64,000 bases of DNA from Halalkalibacter sp. APA_J-10(15) (GCF_023017105.1 NZ_JALKEV010000018.1:48185-112184), one strand, 5' to 3'; positions 10,930 through 20,706 are shown, counted from the first letter of the stretch. A program made the numbers and translations. Notes: generated by a model not told the origin, from the letters alone.

Positions 10930-11445
10930 TTATTCAAAGATTAATTCAAGTATCTTTCTAACTTTGTTTCGTTTTTCATCAGTTAAAAATTCATTCTTAT
11001 AATACAAGTCAATCTCCATACTGAGAAGATCATGAAAGTCAAATAATCTTCTTCTTAATTCGTCATCTGTTAATTCTCTAATCGTTTGCTCTTCGGTTTC
11101 CATGTTGATTTTCTCGGTACATGGAAGCTCCACATCAATGGTTCTCTTTTTATTTTGGCGGTTGTCATTTTTTAGAGGGTCGTTACCTTCATATCTTAAA
11201 GAACCATTCTCAACATCTATATAAGAATCAGAGTAGCCGGCTAATCGCAATAAATAAATATGTGAAATGTCTAATCCAACAGCGAGAGTTCTTATTAATG
11301 CAGGTTTAGGCATATCTTTATGGCCGTTCTCGATTTGTGATAAATAAGAATCAGAGTAACCAGTTCGTGCTTTTAAGTCGAGTAAAGTTAATTTTTTCTC
11401 TTTCCGAATCTCTTTGAGTTTGGCCCCGAATTCTTTAGCATCCAT
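10930..11445 (-). CDS. XRE-family transcriptional repressor of the element
   Basis: 171 residues from ATG 11445, behind AAGGGG. The N-terminal 65 residues form a Cro/CI-type helix-turn-helix (LTLLDLKARTGYSDSYLSQIENG). The C-terminal part is charged and helical, with no peptidase motif. It lies directly upstream of the integrase on the same strand and diverges from an excisionase-like gene, the usual control layout of integrative elements and prophages. The intervening 160 bp contain a palindrome (11562-11576) that could be its operator. Confidence 0.85.
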   Translation of the reverse strand: MDAKEFGAKLKEIRKEKKLTLLDLKARTGYSDSYLSQIENGHKDMPKPALIRTLAVGLDISHIYLLRLAGYSDSYIDVENGSLRYEGNDPLKNDNRQNKKRTIDVELPCTEKINMETEEQTIRELTDDELRRRLFDFHDLLSMEIDLYYKNEFLTDEKRNKVRKILELIFE

Positions 11446-11606
11446 TGGTAATTCCCCTTTTTAGTTTATGTAACAGTATTATTACATATCAAATTTACTA
11501 AGTAAAGTTTTTTCTAACTAAAAATATTGATCTTATTATGAAGTTGATTTATACTTAAGTAAGTAAAGTATTTACTCACTTGATGAAAGGGGGTAGGGAG
11601 AAGATT
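11446..11606. promoter_or_regulatory. Divergent control region with AGTAAA palindrome
   Basis: 11562-11576 is AGTAAA-GTA-TTTACT, a perfect six-base inverted repeat, and a related half-site (AAGTAAAGT) lies near 11499. The region separates the repressor from the excisionase-like gene, so these are likely repressor operators. No biochemical support is available from the sequence alone. Confidence 0.5.
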
Positions 11607-11894
11607 ATGGAGGGTCTTATACCATTACAGGTCTCAGACGAGTTTAAAGGTAAATACTATGAATTATTTTATGAACTTAGTAAAGAAGCTTTTGAAGCTG
11701 CTAAGAGAGATACTGGAGAAGGAAGATTCATGAACAAAAAGCAATGTTGTGAGTTTATTGGTATTTCATTTGGCCATTTTCAAAAGTTAGAAAAAATGGG
11801 ATTGCCAGTAATCGAATTAGCAGGTAAGGTACTTGTTGATCGTGAGGATGTAATTAAATTCATGAGTAAATATAAAAAGGAAAATCTTAAATAA
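11607..11894 (+). CDS. Excisionase-like helix-turn-helix protein
   Basis: 95 residues starting at ATG 11607 (MEGLIPLQ) behind GGGTAGGGAGAAG; an in-frame upstream ATG at 11580 is less well placed. The C-terminal half (MNKKQCCEFIGISFGHFQKLEKMG, then VDREDVIKFM) is a winged-helix MerR/Xis-type DNA-binding fold like that of small excisionases. It diverges from the XRE repressor at the element's left end. An excision or early regulatory role is inferred from fold and position. Confidence 0.6.
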   Translation: MEGLIPLQVSDEFKGKYYELFYELSKEAFEAAKRDTGEGRFMNKKQCCEFIGISFGHFQKLEKMGLPVIELAGKVLVDREDVIKFMSKYKKENLK

Positions 11895-12173
11895 GGAAAT
11901 TTAATCGCTGGCAGGCGAAATAACAGGAGAAAAATTGGGTTTAAAGGGATGGTTTTTGTTTAACTATTGGGTACAGGGCCAACAGTCTTGATTACTCTGA
12001 CTATGTTTCCTCCTAAAATTTAGTCATCATCGTAATTCTAGTTTATACTAGTTTTGTCACTAATGTAATATTTTTTTAGTGAAAACATCTGTCTTTAGGC
12101 TTATTTCACGTAACCCCCCCCCCGATGACTATCGGCTTATTTTGTTATAATTTAGAAAAGAAGAGTGGTATCA
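11895..12173. other. Non-coding stretch downstream of the excisionase-like gene
   Basis: No convincing gene. It contains a CGCTGGCAGGCG motif at about 11906 related to the 28-bp repeat, a run of nine or so C at about 12115-12123, and TGTTATAAT at about 12143-12151, an extended -10 element ahead of the short frame that follows. Confidence 0.5.
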
Positions 12174-12296
12174 TTGAATAAATTTGAAAGAGAATTTGAA
12201 ACCGCATTTGAAAACGAAATGAACAACATTAATAGTCAACTCGAAAAAGAAATTAATTTTGCCCTGATTGTCGATGTTAATTCAGGTAACCTATAA
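12174..12296 (+). CDS. Possible small acidic peptide of 40 residues
   Basis: A TTG-initiated frame (MNKFEREFETAFENE...) that ends with TAA at 12296. It has an extended -10 element (TGTTATAAT) about 25 bp upstream and a weak GAAGAGTGG ribosome site. The first 28 residues are strongly helical and charged. No family is recognised. It is surrounded by decayed sequence, so it may be a remnant. Confidence 0.3.
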   Translation: MNKFEREFETAFENEMNNINSQLEKEINFALIVDVNSGNL

Positions 12297-13062
12297 ATGT
12301 AAATAGATTTAAAATTAAACCGTTATAAGAGGGGAAAAAAGTGGTTAGGATTTGAAATGTTACGAATCAATCCTCTTATAAATTGTGAATGTTTTCACTT
12401 AAATTAAAGGGAGCTTTCGTTGAACAAGAGCTATCATTTATAAGTGACCTTTTGCTGCATAGTACAACGATACTGTTCATTAGGACTGGTGAATCTACCA
12501 TAGGTGCGATTGTGGGAGGTCAAATCTAATTTTTCTTTTGAGATTAAGAAGGTTTGGTCTTTTTACTTGAAATTGTTCCCTTTTTTATTGGTAGCATGCT
12601 GATATCAAGTGGTGCAAATAATGTTAATAACATGGCAGGAGCGGTAAAATCAAATATTGAGATACAGCTATGCCAGCAGGTTATAAGCATACACGCTTTT
12701 TTTTACAAACCAGAAGAATAACAAGATTACATTATAGTATTACATCACACATAATAATCTTTTATGAATGTGTGGTCCTATTGTTACGTGACAAATGTAC
12801 ACGCAGTTAATTTAGTTATACTTTTTTGTGAAATACGACGTGTTGTTTGTTCGCGTGGTGGAAGATATTTGCTGATAAACCTCTCACACGTATTACGTTT
12901 GATGGTGCGCCAACGTTTATTCATCGGCATGCGTTTCATCTAGGAACAGAAGAGATGGAGCGAGTAACCGTTAAGGGAGCTCAGGCGAAAAATTTGCGAG
13001 CATTGCTTGATCACCATGCCAAACATATCGATGAATTTCGCTCGTTGTCTTCACGTCTTTAA
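12297..13062. other. Decayed region, no intact gene
   Basis: Frames are short and broken throughout. The longest, a TTG-started 71-codon frame at 12847-13062 (residues such as KPLTRITFDGAPTFIHRHAFH), reads like a real protein fragment but I do not recognise the family; its upstream part is out of frame. Nothing else can be supported here. Confidence 0.45.
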
Positions 13063-13098
13063 ATATCTTCGGTGTATGTATTTTTTTAGAAACTGTGT

Positions 13099-13255
13099 TA
13101 TGATAGTAGTAATTAAACATATACTAAAAACGACCACAGTTGCACCTGTGGTCGCTAGATACCCATTCTCTTGATAGGGGATTGGTGCTATCTAATATCT
13201 AAAGAAGAAAAAATAGCCCTCACCCGCTGTGAACAGGGGGGCTATTTTTTTGTGT
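13099..13255 (+). ncRNA. Antisense antitoxin-like RNA, copy 1
   Basis: An extended -10 promoter (TG-T-TATGAT, 13096-13104) would start an RNA near 13111. It contains a GACCACAG/CTGTGGTC hairpin and a TAGATACC/GGTGCTATCTA stem, and ends in AAATAGCCC...GGGCTATTTTTTT at about 13211-13251. The 3' end is antisense to the toxin remnant at 13242-13313. A second copy at 45352-45502 keeps the same hairpins and terminator. Confidence 0.6.
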
Positions 13256-13313
13256 TCAAAATAGCAACAACAACAGCCATCAGCGCTATGATCATCGTAG
13301 AGAAAGAAATCAT
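13242..13313 (-). pseudogene. Remnant of a small holin-like type I toxin
   Basis: The frame MISFSTMIIALMAVVVAILN followed by TKK and TAG matches the C-terminal two thirds of the intact 32-residue toxin at 45492-45590. The N-terminal MTTFQALTL part and its strong ribosome site are missing: an in-frame TAA lies three codons upstream. It is therefore probably not translated. It sits in the left part of the integrated element. Confidence 0.65.
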
Positions 13314-14560
13314 GAAAAGTTAATGATCAGTGTGTGACTGCATTAATTCCTTGAATTGCTTATTTCGTTGTAAAAGCAATGAAAATTATATTGAATGACT
13401 TTTTCACGCTTCCTGACTAGCAAATGGTCTAGGATGGAGCTGTTCCGCAAATGCTTATCCATGAGAGTTTCCGAAGACGTGCCATTTTTTGTACCCTTCT
13501 TGTCAATAATCGTTTCGGTTGATCGTTTGCATAGTCATACTGGTAATCAAGACTACGGTTGTTAAAAGCTATGATTTATATATTCCGTAGGGAGTAATAG
13601 GAACAAGTAAGAATATACATGTATAACAATATGCTTTATGTTACATGTTACGTAAACATAAGACGAAATCATTATAGTTGTGATGGTTTTGTTGACGGTT
13701 TATAAAACTAATTTTGACATTCGCCGGTTTGGAGGTGTCAATACATAGTAATTAATAGGTAATAATATACATTAAGAAGCAGAGGGGCTAGTTATGAAAG
13801 GAGTATTGCAAATGATAGTTATCTTAAAGCGTTACGGTGGAGAAATTTTTTGAAGACATGTTGAGTGTGTATGACGAATACAAAACAAAGGGTGATATGA
13901 TATATTTACTCACTACAGAATGACATGGGATGGTGTAAACCTCATTTAATTCGAAGGGTTTAGTGAAGGTGTAAAAAGGTTCTTATTTCAAAAGGATGCA
14001 TTTCACGGTTAACGAGACTATTTCTCTGGATCGAGCCTATAGAGATGTTCGTGCATATCTATTAATTCTAGATGTGGATTAAAATGAAAGATGATGGACA
14101 TTATTGTTTAGATAAAAATCACATTTCCCAATCTTTTCCATAGATGGGTGAACAATTCAATTAGTGGAATTAAATGAAAAAAGCAATTTGTCCAAATCAA
14201 AATAAGATAATAATTAGTTGTTACGTATTATGTAATCATCCTATGTAATAATATTCGTATTTTGTTATACATGTTCAGAAATGGTCATAAGATTTCGATT
14301 ATATATGAGTGTTATGAACAATTTATTTTGCTAAGAAATAGGTTGTGATGATGGCTATTCTAGATGAAATTGTGTTTGATCTTAAAAATGCAATTGAAAA
14401 ATGAAAATGAGTATTTTCTAGAAATAGTATAGGTGTTAATCTTTTCTTAAGAAGCGATTAAGTTTTAGTAAATGTCATATTCTTAAGTGAGGAAGGAAAT
14501 GAAAATAAAAATTGCATTTTGATAAAGTCAGAATTGACCAGATGATATACTAGGATTTTT
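13314..14560. other. Decayed AT-rich region, no intact gene
   Basis: More than 1.2 kb without a credible gene on either strand. Short frames with ribosome-like sites occur (for instance at 13795 and 14348) but stop within about 20 codons. I regard it as eroded element DNA. Confidence 0.5.
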
Positions 14561-14570
14561 CAATTTTTCT

Positions 14571-14935
14571 GTTCCTATTCTGTTCCTTTTAAGAGGTCAA
14601 TTGGTTCCTTTTTTGAATGAATCTTGCATGCATGCACGTATTTTCGGAGATGAAAGCGCTTTTTTATTCACACGAATATACGGTCGATTTTGCATGTATG
14701 CACGTATTTTTTCTTCATTTGTTCCTTTTTCATGCGAGATGTTCCTGGTTTGTTCCTGGTTTTCACGGCTAAAAGGAACAGAAAAATGTTTATGGATCAA
14801 GGGGTCACAGTTCAATGTTCCTTTGTTCCTTCTTCTTATAATAAATAATAAGAAAAAAATAATATCTTTCCAAAATGCATTACGTATATAAAAGATTTTG
14901 CGAAAAAGAAGGAACGAAGGAACAAGCGTTAAAGT
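14571..14935. repeat. Cluster of about eleven GTTCCT motifs (both strands) and a GCATG repeat pair
   Basis: GTTCCT or its complement AGGAAC occurs about eleven times in 365 bp: three at 14571-14610, three at 14720-14762, one at about 14774, two near 14818-14833 and two near 14910-14922. A longer direct repeat (ATGCACGTATTTT preceded by GCATG) occurs at 14628-14643 and 14693-14708. The frames over this region (either strand) lack ribosome sites and start in repeats. Clusters like this resemble iterons or regulator sites. Confidence 0.55.
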
Positions 14936-15475
14936 TAAACTTATTTTCGGTGTGATAAATGGGTGACAATTCCATTTTTAGACGATGGGTATCATCATAA
15001 GTGTGACTACTTTTTCTATCTCTTTTTGCTTTTTTATCTTTAATGTTCGAATGCGTGACGGAGTCGCAGGATTGCTTTCCGGGAATTTCTATATGATTAA
15101 ATACGTTTAATTTGATTGAAAAGCGGGAATAGATAAGCAATGGGTCATACATCGTTGAAGAACGCCCATTATTTACAAATTGTTTTTTCCCCTTGACCGA
15201 ATAAATAAAGCAACATATAATACACTAAAGATAAGGTAACGCGTAGTTACCGGTTAGGTGTTTCGCTACCAAAAGCGCGAGCTCTAAAAGTGGGTGTCTC
15301 ACTACAAAAAACGTGAACTTTAAAAGCAGGTTTTGGCCACCATAACTGCCAAACGAGAAAGTAGTGGATGTTTCATCCGCTACTTTCTTTGTTGTTTATG
15401 AAACTATAAAATAGTCGACCTGTGGACAAGTATGCGATAAAATATCCTTAAAATAATTAGGGAGTTAGGATTTAT
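14936..15475. other. Non-coding region with a perfect hairpin upstream of the IS91-type gene
   Basis: No gene is supported. AAAGTAGTGGATG and CATCCGCTACTTT (about 15358-15386, three-base loop) form a 13-bp hairpin with one G-T wobble, followed by C and a few T. Upstream, 15236-15345 has loosely repeated phrases (GTTTCGCTACCAAAAGCGCGAGCTCTAAAAG, then GTCTCACTACAAAAAACGTGAACTTTAAAAG, given here only as positions 15261-15290 and 15296-15325). These may be part of the IS end. Confidence 0.45.
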
Positions 15476-16540
15476 ATGAGAAAGAGAAAGTCAGGTGTTG
15501 TAAAAAAATTCTTAAAGTCCACTTCGATGGTTATTGGAAGTTGCACTATGATCGTTTCCCAAAGAAAATTCAGAAATGTAAAAGAGACTGTAGAAAAAGC
15601 AATGAAGTGCGGTAGTAAAGATATAGGCTTTGCTAAATATGAATGCTTAGGGTATGAAGGTGAACCTAGGCCTATTTTTGTTGGTTTCACTTGTAAAAGC
15701 CGCTTTTGTAATAAATGTGGAAAGAAGTACACAGATGATTGGTCAAATAAACAACTGATTTTTGATGTCCCCCACCGTCATATGGTATTTACAATTCCTT
15801 AGGAATTGCGAGAAGTCTTCTTCAAAGATCGCAATAGATTAACTGCCTTAAGTAAACAAGTGGCTCAAGTATTTCAATTTTATTTTAAGAGAAAAAGTAA
15901 GAAACGTGATTTAAAAGTAGGGGTAATTACTGTTATCCATACATTTGGGCGAGACTTGAAATTTAACCCTCATATTCATGCACTAGTTACAGAAGGAACT
16001 TTAGATAATAAAAATGAATGGGTACCAAGTCAAGAGGTGCGGCTAAGTATATTGGAGGATATTTAGCTAGACCGGCAGTTGCAGAGTGCAGAATTGAGTC
16101 ATATGATGGGCCACGCATGCATTTTTGGTATGAAGATCATAAGAGCAGAAAACGTGTTGATGCCAAATGGCCAGTATATAGATTTATTTTTGGGTTACTT
16201 CAACATATACCACCAAAGCATTTTAGAATGGTTGGGCGTTATGGCTTGTATAGTAGAAAAGCATATAAGAAGGCCTCATGTCATATTGAATCTTTATGCT
16301 TTTGTGCGGACTCGTCGACTTTCTTTGTTAACAAAACAAGCTAAGAAGAAAAAAACATATCGTCAACGAATGATAGAAGCTTTTGATAAAAATCCATTTA
16401 TTTGCCCACATTGCCACCGTGAGATGGAGTTGGTAGAAATATGGCATGCAGAATATGGCTTTCTCTATCATGACATGGAAGGTATGGAGTGTGTTAAATA
16501 TAGGAGGAATGAATATGTCGTCAAACAAAAAACAGGTTGA
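15476..16540 (+). pseudogene. IS91-family (Y2, HUH) transposase, disrupted
   Basis: Successive frames read as one transposase. The first 108 codons include a zinc-binding region (CKSRFCNKCGKKY) and stop at a TAG (15800-15802). The frame goes on with the HUH motif (NPHIHALVTEG) to about 16035. An internal deletion with frame change joins this to KYIGGYLARPAVAE, where Y-x3-Y is the catalytic tyrosine pair, and another frameshift near 16270-16330 leads to the C-terminal FICPHCHREMEL zinc ribbon. IS91-type enzymes move by rolling-circle transposition. With a nonsense codon, a deletion and a frameshift this copy is dead. Confidence 0.8.
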
Positions 16541-16766
16541 ACAACAGGATGAGTTTTTAAAATGGTTAGAAGAAAATGATCCTTTAGATGTAGAGGAAGA
16601 AGTCACTATCAGTTTTATATGTATCAAATGCAAGAAAGAAGATGAGTTACTTGATTTTGTAGTTGATGAATTTCATTATGATTTGGAAGAAGGCGAAGAA
16701 GTTGAAGTGGTCTGCCTTTTTTGTGGTGGCACTATGCGACAAGCGAGAAAAGACCCTTGTGAATAA
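16515..16766 (+). CDS. Small acidic zinc-ribbon protein accompanying the IS91-type gene
   Basis: 83 residues from ATG 16515 behind TAGGAGG. The protein is very acidic and has two CxxC pairs (CIKCKKE and CLFCGG), forming a zinc ribbon. It overlaps the transposase end, so it was probably the last gene of the insertion sequence. No function is known to me. It remains intact while the transposase is broken. Confidence 0.55.
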   Translation: MSSNKKQVEQQDEFLKWLEENDPLDVEEEVTISFICIKCKKEDELLDFVVDEFHYDLEEGEEVEVVCLFCGGTMRQARKDPCE

Positions 16767-17430
16767 ATCTAAACTAGGGTCGGGGTTAATCACGTTAGCG
16801 ATTTTGTTCTATGTATTTTGACGGTCTTCATGCGGAAAATTATTTTTACATAGATATTCTTTATGCTCTTTTGACCGAAAATGCGAAAGCATTTCGGTCT
16901 GGTCTTTCAGACAGGTGTGTGTACAAATGGATAGATGTGTGCGTACATTGATAGCGGAATATATTCGGCTATCAGTTCGGCGCTAGCCGACATACGCACA
17001 TTGTTCATCTAACTATTTGTGTAACCGAAATGGCATCATGACCAATCATGGTCATGATGGAATGGAGGGTTGCTTTTCATTAAATAGAAAGTGACGAATA
17101 GGAGCTTTCGAATGAGCACCCGAAGCGTAGCGTAGGGCAAGACAGGTGATGCAACGCATCGACTGTCGCAGTAAGGGGGACGGTCAGCTATGCTGACTGA
17201 CAAAGCGCAGCGTGTCATACGTCCCCCTTATGCTCTTTCCCCTACCCGTACCAATATCACGCCGTATCAGCATAAAGATATCGAAACATAGGCGCGTCAA
17301 GAGATACGCCACGTCATACCGAGAGTGGGCTAGAATCCGTGACGGATTCACCCTCCGATAAACCGCACCGTTATAGGATTCGCAAAATCCGTCAGGTACA
17401 ATCAGCCCAAGTTGCTGTATGACGAATCCG
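16767..17430. repeat. Dense array of perfect hairpins
   Basis: No gene is supported. Stems read directly: 16873-16899 (GACCGAAA..TTTCGGTC), 16950-16973 (GATAGC..GCTATC around GAATATATTC), enclosed by TGTGCGTA at 16938-16945 and TACGCACA at 16993-17000; 17034-17059 (11-bp perfect stem, CATCATGACCA); 17141-17167 (GACAG and GATGC arms); 17172-17230 (TAAGGGGGACG with CGTCCCCCTTA, with an inner GTCAGC/GCTGAC); and 17331-17348 (GAATCCGT/ACGGATTC). This density is far above background. Confidence 0.65.
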
Positions 17431-17666
17431 TCAGCCAATTTCGGCGCATATACCGCCCAAAAACGCGCCGGTCATCAGGCATGTAACAGGCGTATGAGAC
17501 GTGTAGACAGGTGGCGAGATGCGCAGGAATGTGGCTCGTCTAACAGACTGGGAGTTGTCAAAAAGATCGGTAGGGGAAGCTGTCAAAAAAGAAGATAGAG
17601 ACGCGAACCGAACGGGGAGCGAATCGTCTAAAAAAGAATGGCAAGAGAGTCACACATCGTCAAACG

Positions 17667-18028
17667 GCGTGGGCTGGCCGAGGCGCTTGTATGTCAAAAA
17701 CGTTTATTTGTACACACAAATGTGTGAGCTAAAAAAGCAAGAAAAAGCACCGTAGGACAGGCGGGACCCACGCGGTTTGTAAGAAGGGTGTTGGGTGTCG
17801 ATCAAGGGGGAAGGAACGAACGGTTATGCGAGCGTAGCGAGAGAAGGCAAGAAAGACCACTGAGAGACGCGGGACCCGCTTGATCAACATCGGTTCGTTG
17901 ACAGGGAAAGGCCTTCCAGGAAGCCTTCTAAGGGCGTTCAGGGTGGGCTGTAAGGAGCGGTTATACGAGCGCAAGCGAGAAAAGGCAGGAAACACCACCG
18001 ACGCAGCAGTCGGGACCCACCCTGAACG
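17667..18028. repeat. Three related structured units with covarying closing stems
   Basis: Each unit ends CGGGA-CCC and is closed by a different but complementary stem. Unit A is 17667-17773 (GCGTGGG/CCCACGC), unit B 17800-17885 (GATCAAG/CTTGATC), unit C 17935-18028 (13-bp CGTTCAGGGTGGG with its exact complement). Interiors share GAGCG-AGCGAGA, AAGGCA-GAAA and CACC phrases. Different sequences that still pair suggest selection on structure, hence an RNA or folded single-stranded DNA. No family is recognised. Confidence 0.55.
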
Positions 18029-18189
18029 GTCTGGCTGCACGTCAGTCTGATTGATTCTTACAAGAAAGAGACGTCTGTTATCAAAAAAAAGACCGTTACT
18101 CCGAGGAATAACGGTCAGCTGTGTGTAGAATGCTCTGGTCTTTCAGAGGGAATGACGGTCTGTTGTCTAAAAAAAATAAAGTGTGTATA

Positions 18190-18655
18190 CAGTGTGTTCA
18201 AACTTTCACACATCGCACACATAAATATCATACTTTTAACACATAACCCTCACATAATACGCACACGATAAATGATTTGGTGGTGTTTGATAGCTGTGTG
18301 TCACAACATGCATATATCTCGCACACTTTTGACACATAATTCGCACATATCATGCACACGATGAATGATTCGATGGTGTTTAATAGCCGTGTGTTAGAAC
18401 ACGCATACATTTCTCATACTTTAACACATTTCTCTCACACGAAACGCATACGAAAGGTTATTGATCGTGTTCACTAACTACGTGCCAAAACACACACAAC
18501 TCGCACAATTTTATCACATAATTCACACACACTACGCACACGATGAATGATTTGATGGTGTTTATTAGCTGTGTGTTAGAACGATGCATACATCTCGCAC
18601 ACTTTTGACACATTTCTTTCACGCTATTAACATACAATTCGCATACGACATACAG
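18190..18655. repeat. Tandem repeat array, period about 90-93 bp
   Basis: The anchor GCACACGATGAATGATT recurs at 18261, 18354 and 18536, with a diverged copy at 18446 (GCATACGAAAGGTTATT); a half unit precedes and a partial one follows. Each unit has the anchor, TGGTGTTT-ATAGC-GTGTGT, then TCGCACACTTTTGACACAT. GTGTGT and ACACGC arms form a small hairpin. Units abut with no spacer. The array carries no credible frame. Confidence 0.75.
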
Positions 18656-18703
18656 TGAGATCTATTATCGATATAGTATGTGTATCTGTTATCAAAAAAG
18701 AAA

Positions 18704-20573
18704 GAGGCTGGGACAAATCTAGCTAAAAAGTAATCTGAAAAAGGTTCCGATCATCAAAATAAGGTGTTCGGAACCTTTTTAGTTGTATTCTTGGTCATTT
18801 ATTGTCCCTTTAACTGCTCATGGCGGTGTACTTTCTCAAGTTCACCGCCATGAATGCAAATCCTAATTCATTTTTTACCTTCTCTTTTCCTCTCACTGAC
18901 ATACGAGTGAAACCCAAATTAGCCTTCAAAAATCCGAAGACTGGTTCCACATCAACCTTACGTTTACCGTAGATCTCGCCAGTTTTCTCATTCGAAAGCT
19001 TTTGTCTGATGTATTCCTTTTGCTGTTCCCATTTCATTGTATTGTATTTTTCGGTTATGGCCTTCTTTAGCCTTGGTGCATTGGGAACGGAGTGGACAGC
19101 CTGAACAATCATCACACTCGTAGATCTTAAATGCTCGTGTAAAACCACTTTTATCTTTCCGAATTCGATAGGTAGCGGAACGTCCATTTTTTTCCGTTTG
19201 GGCATGTAAAAGAATCTGTTTCCTCATCATATTCCCAATTCGCGGAGTTAAAGTCATTATTTTTATACCTCTTTTTCTTCTCTTTACGGTACATATTATA
19301 TGTGATAAGTGGGGTGCACTCCCGATTAATTACATCTTCATAATTCTGTTCACTGCCATATCCTGCATCTGCGACAATGTACTGGGGCAGCTTAAAGAAA
19401 CTTTTCTCGATCTTATCCAGAAAAGGAATAAGGGTGCGTGTATCTGTTGGATTTGCGAAGACATCAAATGCAAGCGTATATTGTCCTTCTGTCGCAATTT
19501 GCACATTATATCCTGCTTTTAGCTGGCCGTTCTTCATGTAATCATCTTTCATTCGCATAAAAGTGGCATCCTGGTCCGTCTTGGAATAACTGTTACGCTC
19601 TCCGAATATGGATATGTCGTTTTGGTATTTTTGTTTGCGGGCCAAAAAATCTTTGAACTGTTTGAGGTGCTGTTTCGGTCCTTTGCGTTCCAAACGTAGT
19701 TGTTTACGTTCCTCTACTTCTGCACTTTCTTTAATTTTTTTATCAAATTCCTCCACTTTCTCGTCAAGCTTTTGCACAACCTCGTGGAGTTCTTTAGGAG
19801 ATAGTTCTTCCTGATCTTCCCGTTCTATTACCGGAATAATTTCCTTTTCTAGCAATTCATCATACATTTGATTGGACTTCTCCACCAAAGCTGCACTGTA
19901 TTTTTCCGTCGCTTTGCGCCAAACAAACGTAAATTTATTGGCGTTCGCTTCGATCTTCGTCCCGTCAATAAAGATAGCTTCTTCCTCTATCAATTTATCT
20001 TTTACAAGTTGACAGCGAAACTGGACGAAGCACTGCCGTAATAATTCCTTTACTTCTTCATGAACACGGAAACGATTGATAGTACGATAACTCGGTTTAT
20101 ATCCTTGAGCCAGCCACATCATACGAATACTATCTTTGAGTAATGCCTCAATTTTTCTTCCTGAGAAAACAGATTGTGTGTAAGCACATAAAATCACTTT
20201 CATCATCATTCTTGGATGGTAAGCTGGGTTGCCCGTTTCACGCAAAAAACTGGCAAAGGCTTCATCAGGAATCTGTTCCACAAGATCATTTACAGTGTAG
20301 GCAATATCATTTTCCTGAAGCTTTACTTCTAAATCTAAAGGCAAAATAACTTGATTCATGTTATAATATTTAAACATAAGGACACCCCCGGTAAGTTATT
20401 GTGTGGTTACTTTAATTTTATCAGAAGGTGTCCTTTGTGTATTAAAAAATAGTTGATTGTAGAAAAATAAACGGCAAAGTTTAGTGAGTATAAAAATAAA
20501 GAGAGGCACTCGAACCCAAACATTGGGATGAGCGCCTCTCTATTTTTTATTTACTGGGTTTTGTCCCAGCCTC
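18704..20573. mobile_element. IS1182-family insertion sequence
   Basis: Bounded by inverted repeats GAGGCTGGGACAAA (18704-18717) and its complement ending at 20573. It contains a single transposase gene on the minus strand and terminator-like hairpins near both ends (18738-18780, stem AAAAAGGTTCCGA; 20503-20543, stem AGAGAGGC). No clear target duplication is seen in the flanks; family members often insert at hairpins, and this copy lies next to a hairpin- and repeat-rich region. Confidence 0.85.
18810..20377 (-). pseudogene. IS1182-family DDE transposase with two frameshifts
   Basis: From ATG 20377 the protein has the N-terminal DUF772-type domain (MNQVILPLDL...VFSGRKIEALLKDS), then the DDE core: IFIDGTKIEANANK (first Asp), VADAGYGSEQNYED (second) and later DVEPVFGFLKANLG with the catalytic Glu. 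The frame changes at an A7 run around 19192-19200 and again near 19040, where one base appears missing (NEM/KWEQQ). Zinc cysteines CDDCSGCPLRSQC lie between the breaks. The first break on a homopolymer could be programmed slippage; the second looks like decay. Confidence 0.85.
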
Positions 20574-20583
20574 TTGTCGTACA

Positions 20584-20706
20584 TTAATGTTCTAGACTTT
20601 TGTCAAAGCATGATTTGCATTCTTCATGTTCTTCATGCTCTTGTTTGTCCATGGTGTTATATTCGTTCATTTTACCACATATATGGCATTCGTACGTATC
20701 AATCAT
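20584..20706 (-). CDS. Small zinc-finger-like protein of 40 residues
   Basis: I start at the ATG at 20706 behind GGGGTGG; the longer frame extends through a region without a ribosome site. The peptide MIDTYECHICGKMNEYN... has a CxxC pair (CHIC) and a second pair (CKSC), with a His/Glu-rich middle (DKQEHEEHEE). This suggests one zinc site. No family name can be given. It lies just outside the IS1182 right end. Confidence 0.5.
   Translation of the reverse strand: MIDTYECHICGKMNEYNTMDKQEHEEHEECKSCFDKSLEH

Noticed and set aside
12174-14560. Conjugation or phage structural genes in the island's left part
   Set aside because: No relaxase, coupling protein, capsid or terminase motif is visible; frames are short and broken.
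14597-15152. Frames of 72-96 codons on both strands
   Set aside because: They overlap the GTTCCT cluster, lack ribosome sites and have low-complexity products.
17729-18040. 103-codon minus-strand frame with repeated SVVF-AFSR peptides
   Set aside because: The peptide repeats arise from the structured DNA units; there is no ribosome site and the composition is unlike a gene.
18190-18655. Possible CRISPR array
   Set aside because: Repeats are ~92-bp units that abut with no unique spacers, and no cas gene is nearby.
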